DNA of 64,000 bases, taken from NCBI GenBank assembly GCA_965153455.1, contig OZ234497.1, positions 15,865,872 to 15,929,871 on the forward strand, in the 5' to 3' direction. Positions within the stretch are counted from its first letter, which is position 1; the number at the start of each line of letters is the position of its first letter. The notes below the pieces were generated by a model, which was given only the letters and a program-made list of their open reading frames with translations, was not told the origin of the DNA and did not search any database. A program made the position numbers and the translations under genes. This document shows positions 54,313-64,000 of this stretch, one piece after another. This DNA is from Sphagnum compactum. Taxonomy: Eukaryota > Bryophyta > Sphagnopsida > Sphagnales.

Positions 54313-54941
54313 GCAAAGAGGGGGGGGAGGGCGCGGGCCATTCTTAAATTGCAAAACTCCACTGTTTCAGGGAATTGCCCATTCTGCCCTATTTATAGCA
54401 CAATAGGTATCCATCCTGTTATGAAGGGGTATTGGCCCATAATAAAAATTTCAGGCAGGCACTGAGGAAGGCTCAATATGCAATTAGTGCAGCCAATTTT
54501 TTCCTTTTTTGGGTTTTGGGGAGAGGGGGAAAAGGAGAATTTTTTTCTTTTTTCTATTGGGGGTGGGGGTCCCGCCATCCATCCATGGAATGAAGGAGAC
54601 AATCATGTGGCAATTTATCTCATAGTAAGGAGGTAGTTGCCAGGAGGGACCGACCCCAGGTCGTCCCTAGCAGTGTTGTTTTTTATTTTATTTTTCTAAG
54701 ATTTTTTGTTTATAGCCACAGTGAGGGATCTTCCATAGAAAAATGTGTCGACCTTCCTCAAGAAGATTGTGCCAAAACTAGCTATAAAGCCGGATATGAA
54801 GTAAACAACTGTAATCATGCTTCTATATCTTTGACTACACAACCAACCAAATATATTTGATAATTTTGTCTTTTTTTGCTTCCCCCCCCCACTCACTTTT
54901 GGGGGACTTCACAGTGTCCGAAGGTCACGGTTACCCACTAG
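54313..54941 (+). mobile_element. Type-B Helitron, 5'-truncated, captured segment
   Basis: The body from GCAAAGAGGGGGG to CTAG (54938-54941) is nearly identical to 60910-61546. It carries a minus-strand frame (54696-54896) with CSQRYRSMITVVYF and ISGFIASFGTIFLRK, a hydrophobic segment that looks like an exon of a membrane protein taken up in antisense. The 5' end of type B (TCTA, CATCC repeats) is missing here but present in the other copy. Confidence 0.75.
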
Positions 54942-55858
54942 TCTATATATATAATATCTTAGGTGTCTGTCTGTCCGGTCGTCGTCGATCCTCCTTGGGG
55001 GTAAGGGGGTTAGGGTTAGAGTTGCTGCCTAAACCCTAAACCCATGGTGTCTGAACAAGATTCCTCTCTCCAAACCCCAATGTTTTCAGTCTCAGATTTT
55101 CTGCTTCTGTAAATGCAGTAGTACTACAGTTTGCTTGCTAGCTCTATTGGGTGATTTTTTTTTTTGGTTTCCCTGGAAAAATTCATCCTTTGATACAAAA
55201 AAGTCACCACTAATAAACACAAATGATACCTCAAGATTGATTCCCCATTGCAATGGGTTTGATTAATTTTGTTTTGTTTTGTTTTTTGGCGATTTTGTGG
55301 GAAGTATTTTGGGAAGGGAATATTCTATTACAAATTTTCTTTTTAAATTTAATTTTTTTTAAAATTTTAAATTTTTCCAATAATCGTCACAATCACATAC
55401 AATATGCTATGAATGGGTCCTTGGAATTTTCTAGATTCATATTTGTATTACCAAAAAAATTGGCTAAATATACATATTGATGATCCTTTCTTGAGTAACA
55501 TCACAAAATTGGAACAGAAAAAGAGAAAAAAAAAACAATGGCCTAATATATAAAAGATTACCAAAATACACTGAATTTTGTAAAGGCTGAGGTTTTCTTT
55601 TTAATATATTTTTCTTACATTAAAGATTTGGTTAATAAAGAGATGGTGAAATAAATTGGCATTTGGCTAAATTTAGCCCAAAAAAAGAAAATTGCTGCCT
55701 TTAAGTATGCCCAGGATGTTATGATTAGGGTTAGGGTTAGCACGAGAAGCTACATTCACGACGTGCAGCTGTTTAAAACAAAATGTTTCTTCGAAATAAA
55801 TACGGTTTAAAGAAACCGGGGGACTTCACAGTGTCCGAAGGTCACGGGTACCCACTAG
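54942..55858 (+). mobile_element. Type-A Helitron, non-autonomous
   Basis: Starts TCTATATATATAATATC directly after the CTAG of the previous element and continues TTAGGTGTCTGTCTGTCC and GGGGGTAAGGGGGTTAGGG. It ends CACGGGTACCCACTAG at 55858. The interior is AT-rich, with telomere-like CCTAAACCCTAAACCC at 55028-55043. No coding exon seen. Confidence 0.8.
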
Positions 55859-56022
55859 TCTAATATATATAATATCCTTGGTTTTGTCCTCTTGCGGTGG
55901 TGTCCGGTCGTCCTTTCCATCCATCCGTCCCATCTTCCATCCATCTAAGTTCTTCATCCCGGAAGAAGAAGATGATGGAAGAGGAGGAGGACGAATGGCA
56001 GCAACATGCAGCTCTGCATGGT

Positions 56023-56270
56023 TGTCCTCTTACGGTGGTGTCCGGCCGTCCCGTCTTCCTCCATTGTTGTGGAAAGTGGGGGATGCCAGGAAGAAGAAGA
56101 AGACTGTCCTCTTGCGGTGGTGTTCGGCCGTCCCGTCTTCCTTCATTGTTGTGGAAAGTGGGGGATGCCAGGAAGAAGAAGAAGACTGTCCTCTTGCGGT
56201 GGTGTCTGGCCGTCCCGTCTTCCTCCATTGTTGTGGAAAGTGGGGGATGCCAGGAAGAAGAAGAAGACAA
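56023..56270 (+). repeat. Tandem repeat, 82-bp unit, three copies
   Basis: TGTCCTCTT(A/G)CGGTGGTGT starts at 56023, 56105 and 56187. Each copy runs through GCCGTCCCGTCTTCC, TTGTTGTGGAAAGTGGGGG and GCCAGGAAGAAGAAG. The period is not a multiple of three, so the long frames here on both strands are by-products of the repeat. The unit derives from the type-B 5' subterminal sequence. Confidence 0.9.
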
Positions 56271-56760
56271 AGAAAAACAAGAAGAAGAAGATGGATTGAT
56301 GTGGGTTTTGGTTTTGTGTAGTCCGGGGGAGGGACTGGAGGGACTGAAAGCATTGGAACAGGGTGGGAACGTGGACGAGTCACCAGTGGAACAAGTGAGA
56401 CGAACGGTTCCCAATACGGATGATCCGAGTCTGCCGGTATGGACATTCCGGATGTGGACAATAGGCTTGCTATTTTGTTTCTAGAAGGCAATTCTTGCTT
56501 GGAATTCCTTGAAAATGCCATTAGAGAACTTGGAAATTCTTTCTCAACATGCTTTGCGTGTACTTTATGAAAGGTTTGAAGTTCTGAGGCTTTTGTCAGG
56601 ATTTCAGTGTGAGGATTTTTCAGTGTTTCCAAACAACTTCATCACAAAGGTGGGTCATTTCATAATCACTTTTTTTTTTTACTTTAAAGAAAATTTCAAT
56701 TCGAGTTTTTTGTTAACAAAATTTCAAAGTTTTTTTTCCTCTGGCGAAATTGGTTTTCAG

Positions 56761-57033
56761 AATCATATACAATTGGTGGGAACCAACTACAGTGGCATGG
56801 TGGCATTCCGGATGGCAGAGATGTATCCAAATTTTGTGAAGAAAGTGGTGATTTCCAGCTCAGGGGTGGGTTTCGTGTCGACTAACTTGGACGAGCTTAT
56901 TGCCAAGAGCAATCTGTCCAGCATATCGGAGCTCATGTTGCCATCTTCAGTCAAGGGAAAGAAGGTCTTCCTTGCGAATGTGACATACAAAGCAATGTGG
57001 CTCCTGAATTTCATTCTTCATGATATGCTCCAA
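56761..57033 (+). pseudogene. Captured alpha/beta-hydrolase exon, nucleophile lost
   Basis: A 273-bp open exon with intact acceptor (ttttcag) and donor (gtgagt) encodes QLVGTNYSGMVAFRMAEMYP, then KKVVISSSGVGF, then ELMLPSSVKGKK and LNFILHDMLQ. This is the core of a plant alpha/beta-hydrolase, where the family reads VGTSYGG at the nucleophile elbow. Here the Ser is Asn and the following Gly is Ser, so the GxSxG elbow is gone. Flanking exons carrying the oxyanion (HGFG) segment or the His/Asp of the triad are not recognisable. It lies in sense inside a type-B Helitron, consistent with gene capture including introns. It could still contribute an exon to a chimeric transcript. Confidence 0.8.
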
Positions 57034-58696
57034 GTGAGTTTAACTCATCATCATCCATTATCACAAACCTGAAAAATCCAATTGAAAAAATTGGTTGTTT
57101 CAAGACTTTGAACTTTCCTGGAGTCATCATCATCATGTACATCAGGATTTTCTTATTTTCATTTTTTTAATCCTAAGAAAACAAAATACCACTCCTATGT
57201 GAGAATTTGGGTGAAAAAGAAGAATCCACAATGAGAGGATGTGTAGACAAACTTGGAAATTATTTTAAACCCTAAAAGTTTCAGTGAAATTGAAAACAAG
57301 AGTGCTAAGAGAGGACCACTCCAGCCGAAAAGGCTCGCCCTGCTCCCGTGAGAATTATGACTTAAGGTTAATTATTTTAAAAATAATTTAACCTATAGTT
57401 AAAAATATATATCAATACTTTGGTTTAGGATTAAAATATTTTTAATGTTTAAGCCTAAGGTTGGAATTCTTTTAATAGTTAAGCTTAAGGTTAGAAGGTT
57501 TTTAATATTTTGGCTTAAGTTTAAAATCTTTTTAGGCCTAAAGGTTAAAATTTATTTAGGCCTAAGGATTAGAATCTTTTTATTATTTTGATTTAGGATT
57601 TTAAAAAATTGCCATTTTGGCTTGGGTTAGAATCTTTTTATTGTTTTGACTTAAGATTAACAAAAATTTAGCATTGAGGCTTACAATTAGGTTTAAAATT
57701 GGGCATTCTAAAAAATTCCTGAAAAACATTTCTCAAAATGCTTGAAAAATATTCATTAGTTTGAGAATCTTTATTCTGCCCAATATATTTTGGGTAGATT
57801 ATATAGGTTGATTTTTTTTCATTTTTGCTAAGGAATGGCGGCATCAGCAGTTTATCCAAACATTTTAACAATTAGAAACTTTTTTAAAACACTTCAAAAT
57901 AGAAACAAAATGAAAACATATAAAATAAATATATTTAAACATGAAACAAGAAAGGGAAATATAGTAAAATAATCTTAAAAGAAAATTAAAAAGCAGATGA
58001 CAAAAAATAAGAAACAAAACAAAGAGCAAAAAAAATAGAAAAAAAACCATACTTGAAAAAACAAATGAGGTTTGTCTTCTTTTTCCAAACTTCAAACCTG
58101 CATCTAATCAAACAAAAATACAAAAGTTTTTTAAAATTATTTTCATTATAAAACATATTAGAAAAACTAGAATTTTTTTGAAAAAGAAAAAAGAAAATAA
58201 ATAAAAATAAATAAATGCATAAAAATAGAAAAAATGAAGATAGACAAAATAAGAATTGAAAAAATAAAAACATGAAACAAACATAAACAGAAAAAAAGTA
58301 AAAACAGAAAAATTATAAAAAAAAGAATGGAAACAAATGAAACAAGGAAAGGGAAATACAATAAAATAATTTTAAAAGAAAAAAAATTACAAAAATGAAG
58401 AAATCAAATAAAGAATAAAAATAAGAAAAAATAAAACTTATAATAATGAAGAAAAACCTTACTTGAAAAAGAATGAAGTGTGTCTTCTTTCTCCAAACTT
58501 CAAACTTACATCCAAATAAACAAAAATATAAAAGTGAAAAATAAACACTTTATTTTTATTATACAAAATAATAATAAAAACAGAAAACACATAAAAATAA
58601 AAATAAAAAAAAAGTTTCTAGAAAAAACTAAAACATGAACCAAGTTTAAAGAAACCGGGGGACATCACAGTGCCCGAAGGTCACGGGTACCCACTA

Positions 58697-59101
58697 TATA
58701 TAATATTTTAGGTGTCTGTCCGTCTGGTCATCCTCCTTGGGGGTAAGGGGGTTAGGGTTAGCACGCCCTTCATAAACGCGTTTCAAAAGAAGAAAGCTTG
58801 GAATCTGGCCAAATCCTTCACAAATCTCAGCAATTTCAAAACCTGTTTTTTTTTTCTCCTCAAAATGTGACGATTTCAAAACTCTTTTTTTTCCCCTCCT
58901 GGAAATGTGGCGATTTTGTTTTTTTTTTGGAAATTTTCCAAAATGCTTGCTTCACCATGTATGTTTTCATGGGGGACTTTTCAACGGATTTTCGTCACAA
59001 AAAATAAATAAAATTAGCTGCTTTGCGCCTTTGTGTGTGTCTCTCTTGGTTTAAAGAAATCGGGGTACTTCACAGTGTCCGAAGGTCACGGGTACCCACT
59101 A
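58697..59101 (+). mobile_element. Type-A Helitron, 405 bp
   Basis: TATATATAATATTTTAGG, the G-rich GGGGGTAAGGGGGTTAGGG, TTCATAAACGCGTTTCAAAA and the common 3' terminus. It is closely related to 60416-60810; both have the CTCCTCAAAATGTG and TTTTCAACGGATTTTCGTC segments. Confidence 0.85.
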
Positions 59102-60415
59102 ATATCCTTGGGTGGTCGTCCTTTCCATCCATCCGTCCTTTCATCCGTCTCAACATTCATCCATCCAAGTTCCTCATCCCGAAAGAAGAAGATAATGGAA
59201 GAGGAGGAGGAGGAGGAGGAATGGCGACAGTAGCAGTTTATTCAAATGTTTATGCGATCCAATCCTGTAGTCTTGCAATTTGCCAAAAACTACAAACTAA
59301 TTTTAAAAAACTAAAAATTGTTGAAAAAAAAATGAGAAACGAGAGAAGAAATCTTTTGAAAACAACACAAGAAATTTCAAATTAAAAAAGAAGAAAACAA
59401 GTTATTAATAAATAAATAAAATGAAACAAAGTTGTAACAAAAAAGAAAAAAACCGAACAAATATATATTTTTTGAAAGAGAAAAAACTAGAAAAAAAATA
59501 AAAACAAAAAACAATTTAACAATTAAAAACTTTTTAAAAACACTTTAAAATAGAAACAAAATGAAAACATATAAAATAAATATATTTAAACATGAAACAA
59601 AAAAGGAAAATACAGTAATATAATCTTAAAAGAAAATCAAAAAATAGATGACAAAAAATAAAAAACAAAACAGTGAGCAAAAGAAAGAGAAAAAAAACCA
59701 TACTTGAAAAAAAAAAGAAGGTTTGTCTACTTTTTCTAAACTTCAAACCTGCATCTAATCAAACAAAAATACAAAAGTTTTTTAAAATTATTTTCATTAT
59801 AAAACATATAGAAAAACTAGAATTTTTTTGAAAAAGAAAATAGAAACAAAGTAAATAAATAAATAAATAAATAAATGCATAAAAATAGAAAAAAATGAAG
59901 ATAGACAAAATAAGAATAGAAAAAATAAAAACATGAAACAAACATAAACAAAAAAAAAAAGTAAAAACGCAAAAACTATAAAAAAGGAATGGAAACAAAT
60001 GAAACAAGGAAAGGGAAATACAATAAAATAATTTTAAAAGAAAAAAAATTTAAAACGAAAAAACCAAATAAAGAGTAAAAAATAAGAAAAAATAAAACTT
60101 ATAATAATGAAGAAAAACCCTACTTGAAAAAGAATGAGGTGTGTCTTCTTTCTCCAAACTTCAAACTTGCATCTAAATAAACAAAAATATAAAAGTGAAA
60201 AAGAAACACTTTATTTTTATTATACAAAATAATAATAATAACAGAAAACACATAAAAATAAAAAATAAAAAAGATAAAAGTTTCTAGAAAAAATTAAAAC
60301 ATGATAAAAATAAAAAATAAAAAAGATAAAAATTTCTAGAAAAAAACTAAAACATGAACAAAGTTTGAAGAAACCGGGGGACTTCACAATGCCCAAAGGT
60401 CACGGGTACCCACTA
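59102..60415 (+). mobile_element. Type-B Helitron with A-rich body
   Basis: ATATCCTTGGGTGGTCGTCC start, GAAGAAGATAATGGAAGAGG patch, then an A-rich body (59.52-60.36 kb) matching 57.87-58.64 kb of the previous type-B element. Ends CACGGGTACCCACTAG at 60415. The minus-strand frames rich in Phe and Leu (59.5-60.0 kb) are products of the A-rich composition. Confidence 0.8.
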
Positions 60416-60810
60416 GGTAATGTTTTTAAGGTGTCTGTGTCTGTCTGATCGTCCTCCTTGGGGGTAAGGGGGTTAGGGTTAGCACGCCTTTCATAAACGC
60501 GTTTCAAAAGAAGAAAGGTTGGAATCTACCCAAATCCTCCATAAATCTTGACAATTTCAAAACCTGTTTTTTTTCTCCTCAAAATGTGTCGATTTCAAAA
60601 CTTTTTTTTTTCACCCTCCTGAAAATGTGGCGATTTAGTTTTTTTTTTGGAAAATGTATGTTTTCATGGGGGACTTTTCAACGGATTTTCGTCACAAAAA
60701 ATAAATAAAATAAAAATAAAATTAGTTGCTTTGCACCTTTGTGTGTGTCTCTCTCGGTTTAAAGAAACCAAGGGACTTCACAGTGTCCGAAGGTCACGGG
60801 TACCCACTAG
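60416..60810 (+). mobile_element. Type-A Helitron, 395 bp
   Basis: The 5' end is degenerate (GTAATGTTTTAAGGTGTC) but the subterminal G-rich part, TTCATAAACGCGTTTCAAAA and 3' terminus are as in 58697-59101. Ends CTAG at 60810. Confidence 0.85.
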
Positions 60811-61546
60811 TCTACTTAAATAATATCCTGGTTTTGTCCGCTTGCGGTGATGTCCGGTCGTCCTTTCCATCCATCCGTCTCGTCATCCATCCGTCCCTCC
60901 ATCCATCCAAGGCAAAGAGGGGGGTGGAAGGGCGCGGGCCCTTCTTAAATTGCAAAACTCCACTGTTTCAGGGAATTGCCCATTCTGCCCTATTTATAGC
61001 ACAATAGGTATCCATCCTGTTATGAAGGGGTATTGGCCCATAATAAAAATTTCAGGCAGGCACTGAGGGTATGCAATCAGTGCAGCCAATTTTTTCCTTT
61101 TTTGGGTTTTGGGGAGAGGGGGAAAGGGAGAAATTTTTTCTTTTTACTATTGGGGGTGGGGGTCCCGTCATCCATCCATGGAATGGAGGAGACAATCATG
61201 TGGCAATTTATCTCATAGTAAGGAGGTAGTTGCCAGGAGGGGGACCGACCCCAGGTCGTCCCTAGCAGTGTTGGTTTTTTTTTTTTTTTTTTAAGATTTT
61301 TTGTTTGTAGCCACAGTGGGGATCTTCCATAGAAAAATGTGGAGACCTTCCTCAAGAAGATTGTGCCAAAACTGGCTATAAAGCCGGATATGAAGTAAAC
61401 AACTCTAATCATGCTTCTATATCTTTGACTACACACTCAAAACCAACCAAATATATTTGATAATTTTGTCTTTTTTTTGCTCGCCCCCCCCCCCCACTCA
61501 CTTTTGGGGGACTTCATAGTGTCCGAAGGTCACGGGTACCCACTAG
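60811..61546 (+). mobile_element. Type-B Helitron, full copy with captured segment
   Basis: Starts TCTACTTAAATAATATCC, with the CTTGCGGTGATGTCCGGTCG head and a CATCCATC run. The body is nearly identical to 54313-54941, including the antisense membrane-protein-like frame (61077-61436). Ends CACGGGTACCCACTAG at 61546, followed by T, the normal Helitron insertion context. Confidence 0.85.
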
Positions 61547-61673
61547 TATATATATAACTGAACTGTGTCACCGGGTGAGTATGTTTTCATCCGTTCAACT
61601 GTGTGTCATCCGCAGTCGAGCTCTGGCAATCTCGGCTCTCTGGTGTTTGTTTGTTTGTTTGTTGTCGCATTTT

Positions 61674-62458
61674 TGATGCAGAGAATATCTTCCAGGTGAA
61701 TAGCTATCCGGAGAACTTTTTTCGCTTTTTTTTTTTTGGTTTTTTTCCAATGGCATGGTGATGTTGTGGAAGATGGAGGAGGGCTAAATCATCAGCAAGT
61801 TAATTGAGTGGAAGAAGCAGAAGAAGAAGCCAATTTCTCAGGTGCTCCAATTGCAACTCCATTTCTCCTGTTTTTGTTTCGCTTTCTTTGGTTTTTTGGT
61901 TTTTTTAATAATTTCTTTTGGTCTGTTTTGGAAACGGCAGTGATTTCTTTTCATTTTTGCTTTTGATATCCGCGCTTGTTAAGGAGGCGATAACGACCCT
62001 CACGTAGTCCATTTTCTTCTTTTTCTTTTCTAGTCACAGCTTCTTCTCCTGTATCGATATGTGCAAAATTCGAGAGAAATTGCTCTGTTAATACATAGCA
62101 ACAACGTTGAAGAGGTCTCCAGTGATGAATTTCAAGTTGGTGGCTTGTGATACCGTCGCGCAATTTTCAATTCCTACTTCAAATATACAGTTCGGCACCA
62201 ACGCTCCTTCTGTTTTTTCCTGTTGTTAATGAAGAAGAAGCACTAGTGGTTGCTGTAGAGAAAACATACAATTAAAGAAGTTGACATGACAATTGGATGT
62301 CCTTTGACAAAGTTGCAACAACGTTATGGAGAGGCATAACTCAATTGCAACTTGTACATCCGTCGGACTCATAGATGTGGTTGTATTTGTAGAACAGCAC
62401 TACTACGGTTTAGACATTGCGCACGGTCCGCACAACAATAGTTCTCGTCGCTGCATGT
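61674..62458 (+). repeat. Block shared with CEP44 upstream region, copy 2
   Basis: It matches 27292-26615 in reverse and ends about 80 bp before the DRC2 start codon. Relative to copy 1 it has an extra base in the GGGCTAA(A)TCATCAGC region, which shifts the frame. The acceptor AG before the CCAATGGCATGG exon reads GG, and there is an insertion at about 62.2-62.29 kb. It is therefore the more decayed copy as coding sequence. It overlaps the space where the DRC2 promoter must be. Confidence 0.7.
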
Positions 62459-62536
62459 AACTAATTCTGCCTACGCATTACTCGACTTGCTCGCTTCCTA
62501 TCGGCATTTGCAAATCGGACTGTCTAGGAAGCGGCC

Positions 62537-63989
62537 ATGGCCCCGAAAAAGCCACCTAAAAAGGTTTTGCATTTTGTTTTGTTGTATTTGTTCTTTTCAG
62601 AGAAGTTGTCTTGAAAACAACATCAATTTCGTGAAAGATACACATGGACAAAGAACAGGGGCAACTACTTATGTTTTACATGATGAAAAGATCTGGGAAG
62701 AGTAATGTGTATCAATTTGAAGAAGTTGTCTTGTGGCTCTGTTTTCCCGTTTTTTGCTACAGAAAAAGTCCTTGACTGAGGAGGAAAAGAAAATCAAGGC
62801 AGAATTGATTGCATTCCAGGTATGTTTTTTCACCATCGATTAGGTAACCTCTTTAAAAATAAATACTAGCTGATGGAGAACACGCTCATCTGCATTGCAC
62901 ATTTTCAGAAGCACAACACAATATCGCACAGCAATACACTTTGTGCAAGCTGTGCACTTTTTGTTTGTGTGTGTGTGTGTGTGTACACTTGGTTGATTCT
63001 CAGGTTTCTGCTTCTGTGTAATAGGCTGAAGAGATGCGGAAGAAGAAGATTCGAGATCGCAGAACCAAGATAAAACAAGCCATGGTTTGTGCATATCCAA
63101 TCCTTCCCACATAGTTGAGGTTTTCTGCTATGATCAGGAAGTTGAAAAGCTTGTCATGGACCGAGAATAACCTAATCCAAGGCATATACAGAATAGCGAA
63201 GTACCCTAAAACGAGCACCAATGTGGTCTTGTCTTCTCCTACTTCTGTATAGGGGAAGGAACCCCTTTGAGGGTCTTCCTTCCCAACATGATGAACTTTT
63301 GAAATGGAAGTTACCTGAAAACAGGTACTTTCCATTCTGTAAGATTCCTAAAATTTGAAACCTCAAGTTCTAGATGTTCTGCCTAGGGCTGTGTGTCAAA
63401 TTACACAGGCGAAATTTAAGAAGGTCATTATGATGTTTGGAAATGGTTTATGCAGTCATGTTGAAGTGTGGAGAGTTTGGAAGGAGTATTGTGTTGTTTG
63501 TTTGGGTGGGCATTTACCTGTGTGGATATTAAATCAAAGTGCATCCTTTGATGAGATGAGATGACTCCTTGTCAAATCATGTGTATGTGGATATTCAGGT
63601 TGATGAAGCAAGGCGGAGCAAGATAAGCATGCTGGAGATCCATAAGGCTTGGCGCAAGATAATGCGCATAGCTAAAGTTGAAGAGCTCCGCAATGACATT
63701 GTGTGGCTGTCTGCAAAACATGTGCATCAGGTGTGCCATCTTTTTCCTCTCTTTTTAACATGCTTTCATTGTTGTAATCTTCTGCATGGCAGACTGGAGT
63801 TTCGTGTTGTGTATCTATATGTCTCTGATGTGACTATGGAAACTGCTTGCACAGGTGGAGGGAAAGGATCACACCATTGCAACATTTCAAAAAACACTGG
63901 AAGAGGCAGAAGCGCAGCACCAGAATGTGCAAACCAAGCATTTCACAATGCTTGATAGCCTCATAGACCTTCACTACATGCGCACCAAA
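62537..63989 (+). CDS. DRC2: Dynein regulatory complex subunit 2 (DRC2/CCDC65), 5' part
   Basis: Five exons (62537-62563, 62763-62819, 63025-63084, 63599-63730, 63855-63989), all phase 0, give the first 137 residues; a donor (gtaaga) follows and the gene leaves the window. The start MAPKKPPKKKSLTEEEKK lies in a good context (gccATGGcc). Then come a Lys/Arg-rich coiled coil (FQAEEMRKKKIRDRR), HKAWRKIMRIAKVEELRND and VEGKDHTIATFQKTLEEAEA. The order MPKK, coiled coil, W-R near residue 80 and DI near 95 follows animal and algal DRC2. DRC2 pairs with DRC1 as the core of the nexin-dynein regulatory complex, which ties doublet microtubules and controls dynein in motile cilia. In land plants only the sperm have such cilia. 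Expression in male organs is therefore expected. Confidence 0.93.
63246..63356 (-). repeat. MITE-like repeat in DRC2 intron 3, copy 2
   Basis: This is the reverse-complement relative of 25247-25420. GGGGAAGGAACCCC at 63252 and GGGTCTTCCTTCCC ending at 63284 form one foldback. AATGGAAGTTACCTG and CAGGTACTTTCCATT (63303-63336) form a second. The middle part of copy 1 is missing here. Confidence 0.65.
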
Positions 63990-64000
63990 GTAAGATCTTG

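Larger units (their letters stand above)
55859..58696 (+). mobile_element. Type-B Helitron carrying a hydrolase exon
   Basis: Starts TCTAATATATATAATATCC right after the preceding CTAG, has the CTTGCGGTGGTGTCCGGTCG head, an 82-bp tandem repeat, a captured alpha/beta-hydrolase exon (56761-57033) and a long A-rich tail (57.86-58.64 kb). That tail recurs at 59.52-60.36 kb. It ends CACGGGTACCCACTA at 58696, where the next element begins within the shared TA. Confidence 0.8.

Noticed and set aside
55860-56632. Several long frames on both strands (147-200 residues)
   Set aside because: They arise from the 82-bp GC-rich tandem repeat, which is open in many frames; no domain is present.
57986-60007. 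Phe/Leu-rich minus-strand frames resembling membrane proteins
   Set aside because: They are translations of the A-rich bodies of type-B Helitrons and occur in both copies without codon constraint.

Overview
The window comes from a nuclear genome of a land plant whose sperm are flagellated (a bryophyte, lycophyte or fern rather than a flowering plant). Plant markers are a TAXIMIN-type secreted peptide, a group IIe WRKY fragment, a plant-type prolidase and plant-style GT-AG introns of roughly 80-900 bp. Two genes for the centriole/axoneme, CEP44 and DRC2 (CCDC65), are only kept by plants that build motile sperm. Intergenic DNA is very AT-rich and full of decayed transposons. Gene models below were built by hand from splice sites, reading-frame phase and family knowledge; no database search was run.

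Layout. 1-2.9 kb: AT-rich DNA and a microsatellite leading into a two-exon TAXIMIN gene (+, 2926-3536). 4.7-10.5 kb: a 13-exon DEAH-box RNA helicase of the DHX33 type (-). 10.7-20.1 kb: gene desert. 20.2-26.2 kb: CEP44 (-), about 12 exons. 26.6-27.3 kb: a block that also occurs, inverted, at 61.7-62.5 kb, so that each copy lies directly upstream of a ciliary gene (CEP44 and DRC2). 27.6-28.3 kb: remains of a transposon coding region. 30.7-37.3 kb: a complete 16-exon Xaa-Pro dipeptidase (-) with all five metal ligands. 38-43.4 kb: AT-rich DNA holding a decayed Ty1/copia polyprotein end.

43.4-61.5 kb is Helitron territory. It has a decayed but nearly full-length RepHel element (49.1-54.2 kb), followed by short derivatives joined head to tail. 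Two 5' types (A and B) share one 3' terminus and strictly alternate A-B-A-B across the array. Host gene pieces lie within this territory: two VAC14 exons, a WRKY exon lacking the WRKYGQK exon, and an alpha/beta-hydrolase exon whose catalytic serine is replaced. 62.5 kb to the end: the first five exons of DRC2 (+), running out of the window.

The intact genes act separately: peptide signalling (TAXIMIN), rRNA/RNA metabolism (DHX33-like), proline dipeptide turnover (prolidase), and centriole/flagellum assembly in the male gamete (CEP44, DRC2). The most interesting features are the shared upstream block of the two ciliary genes and the alternating A-B Helitron array.
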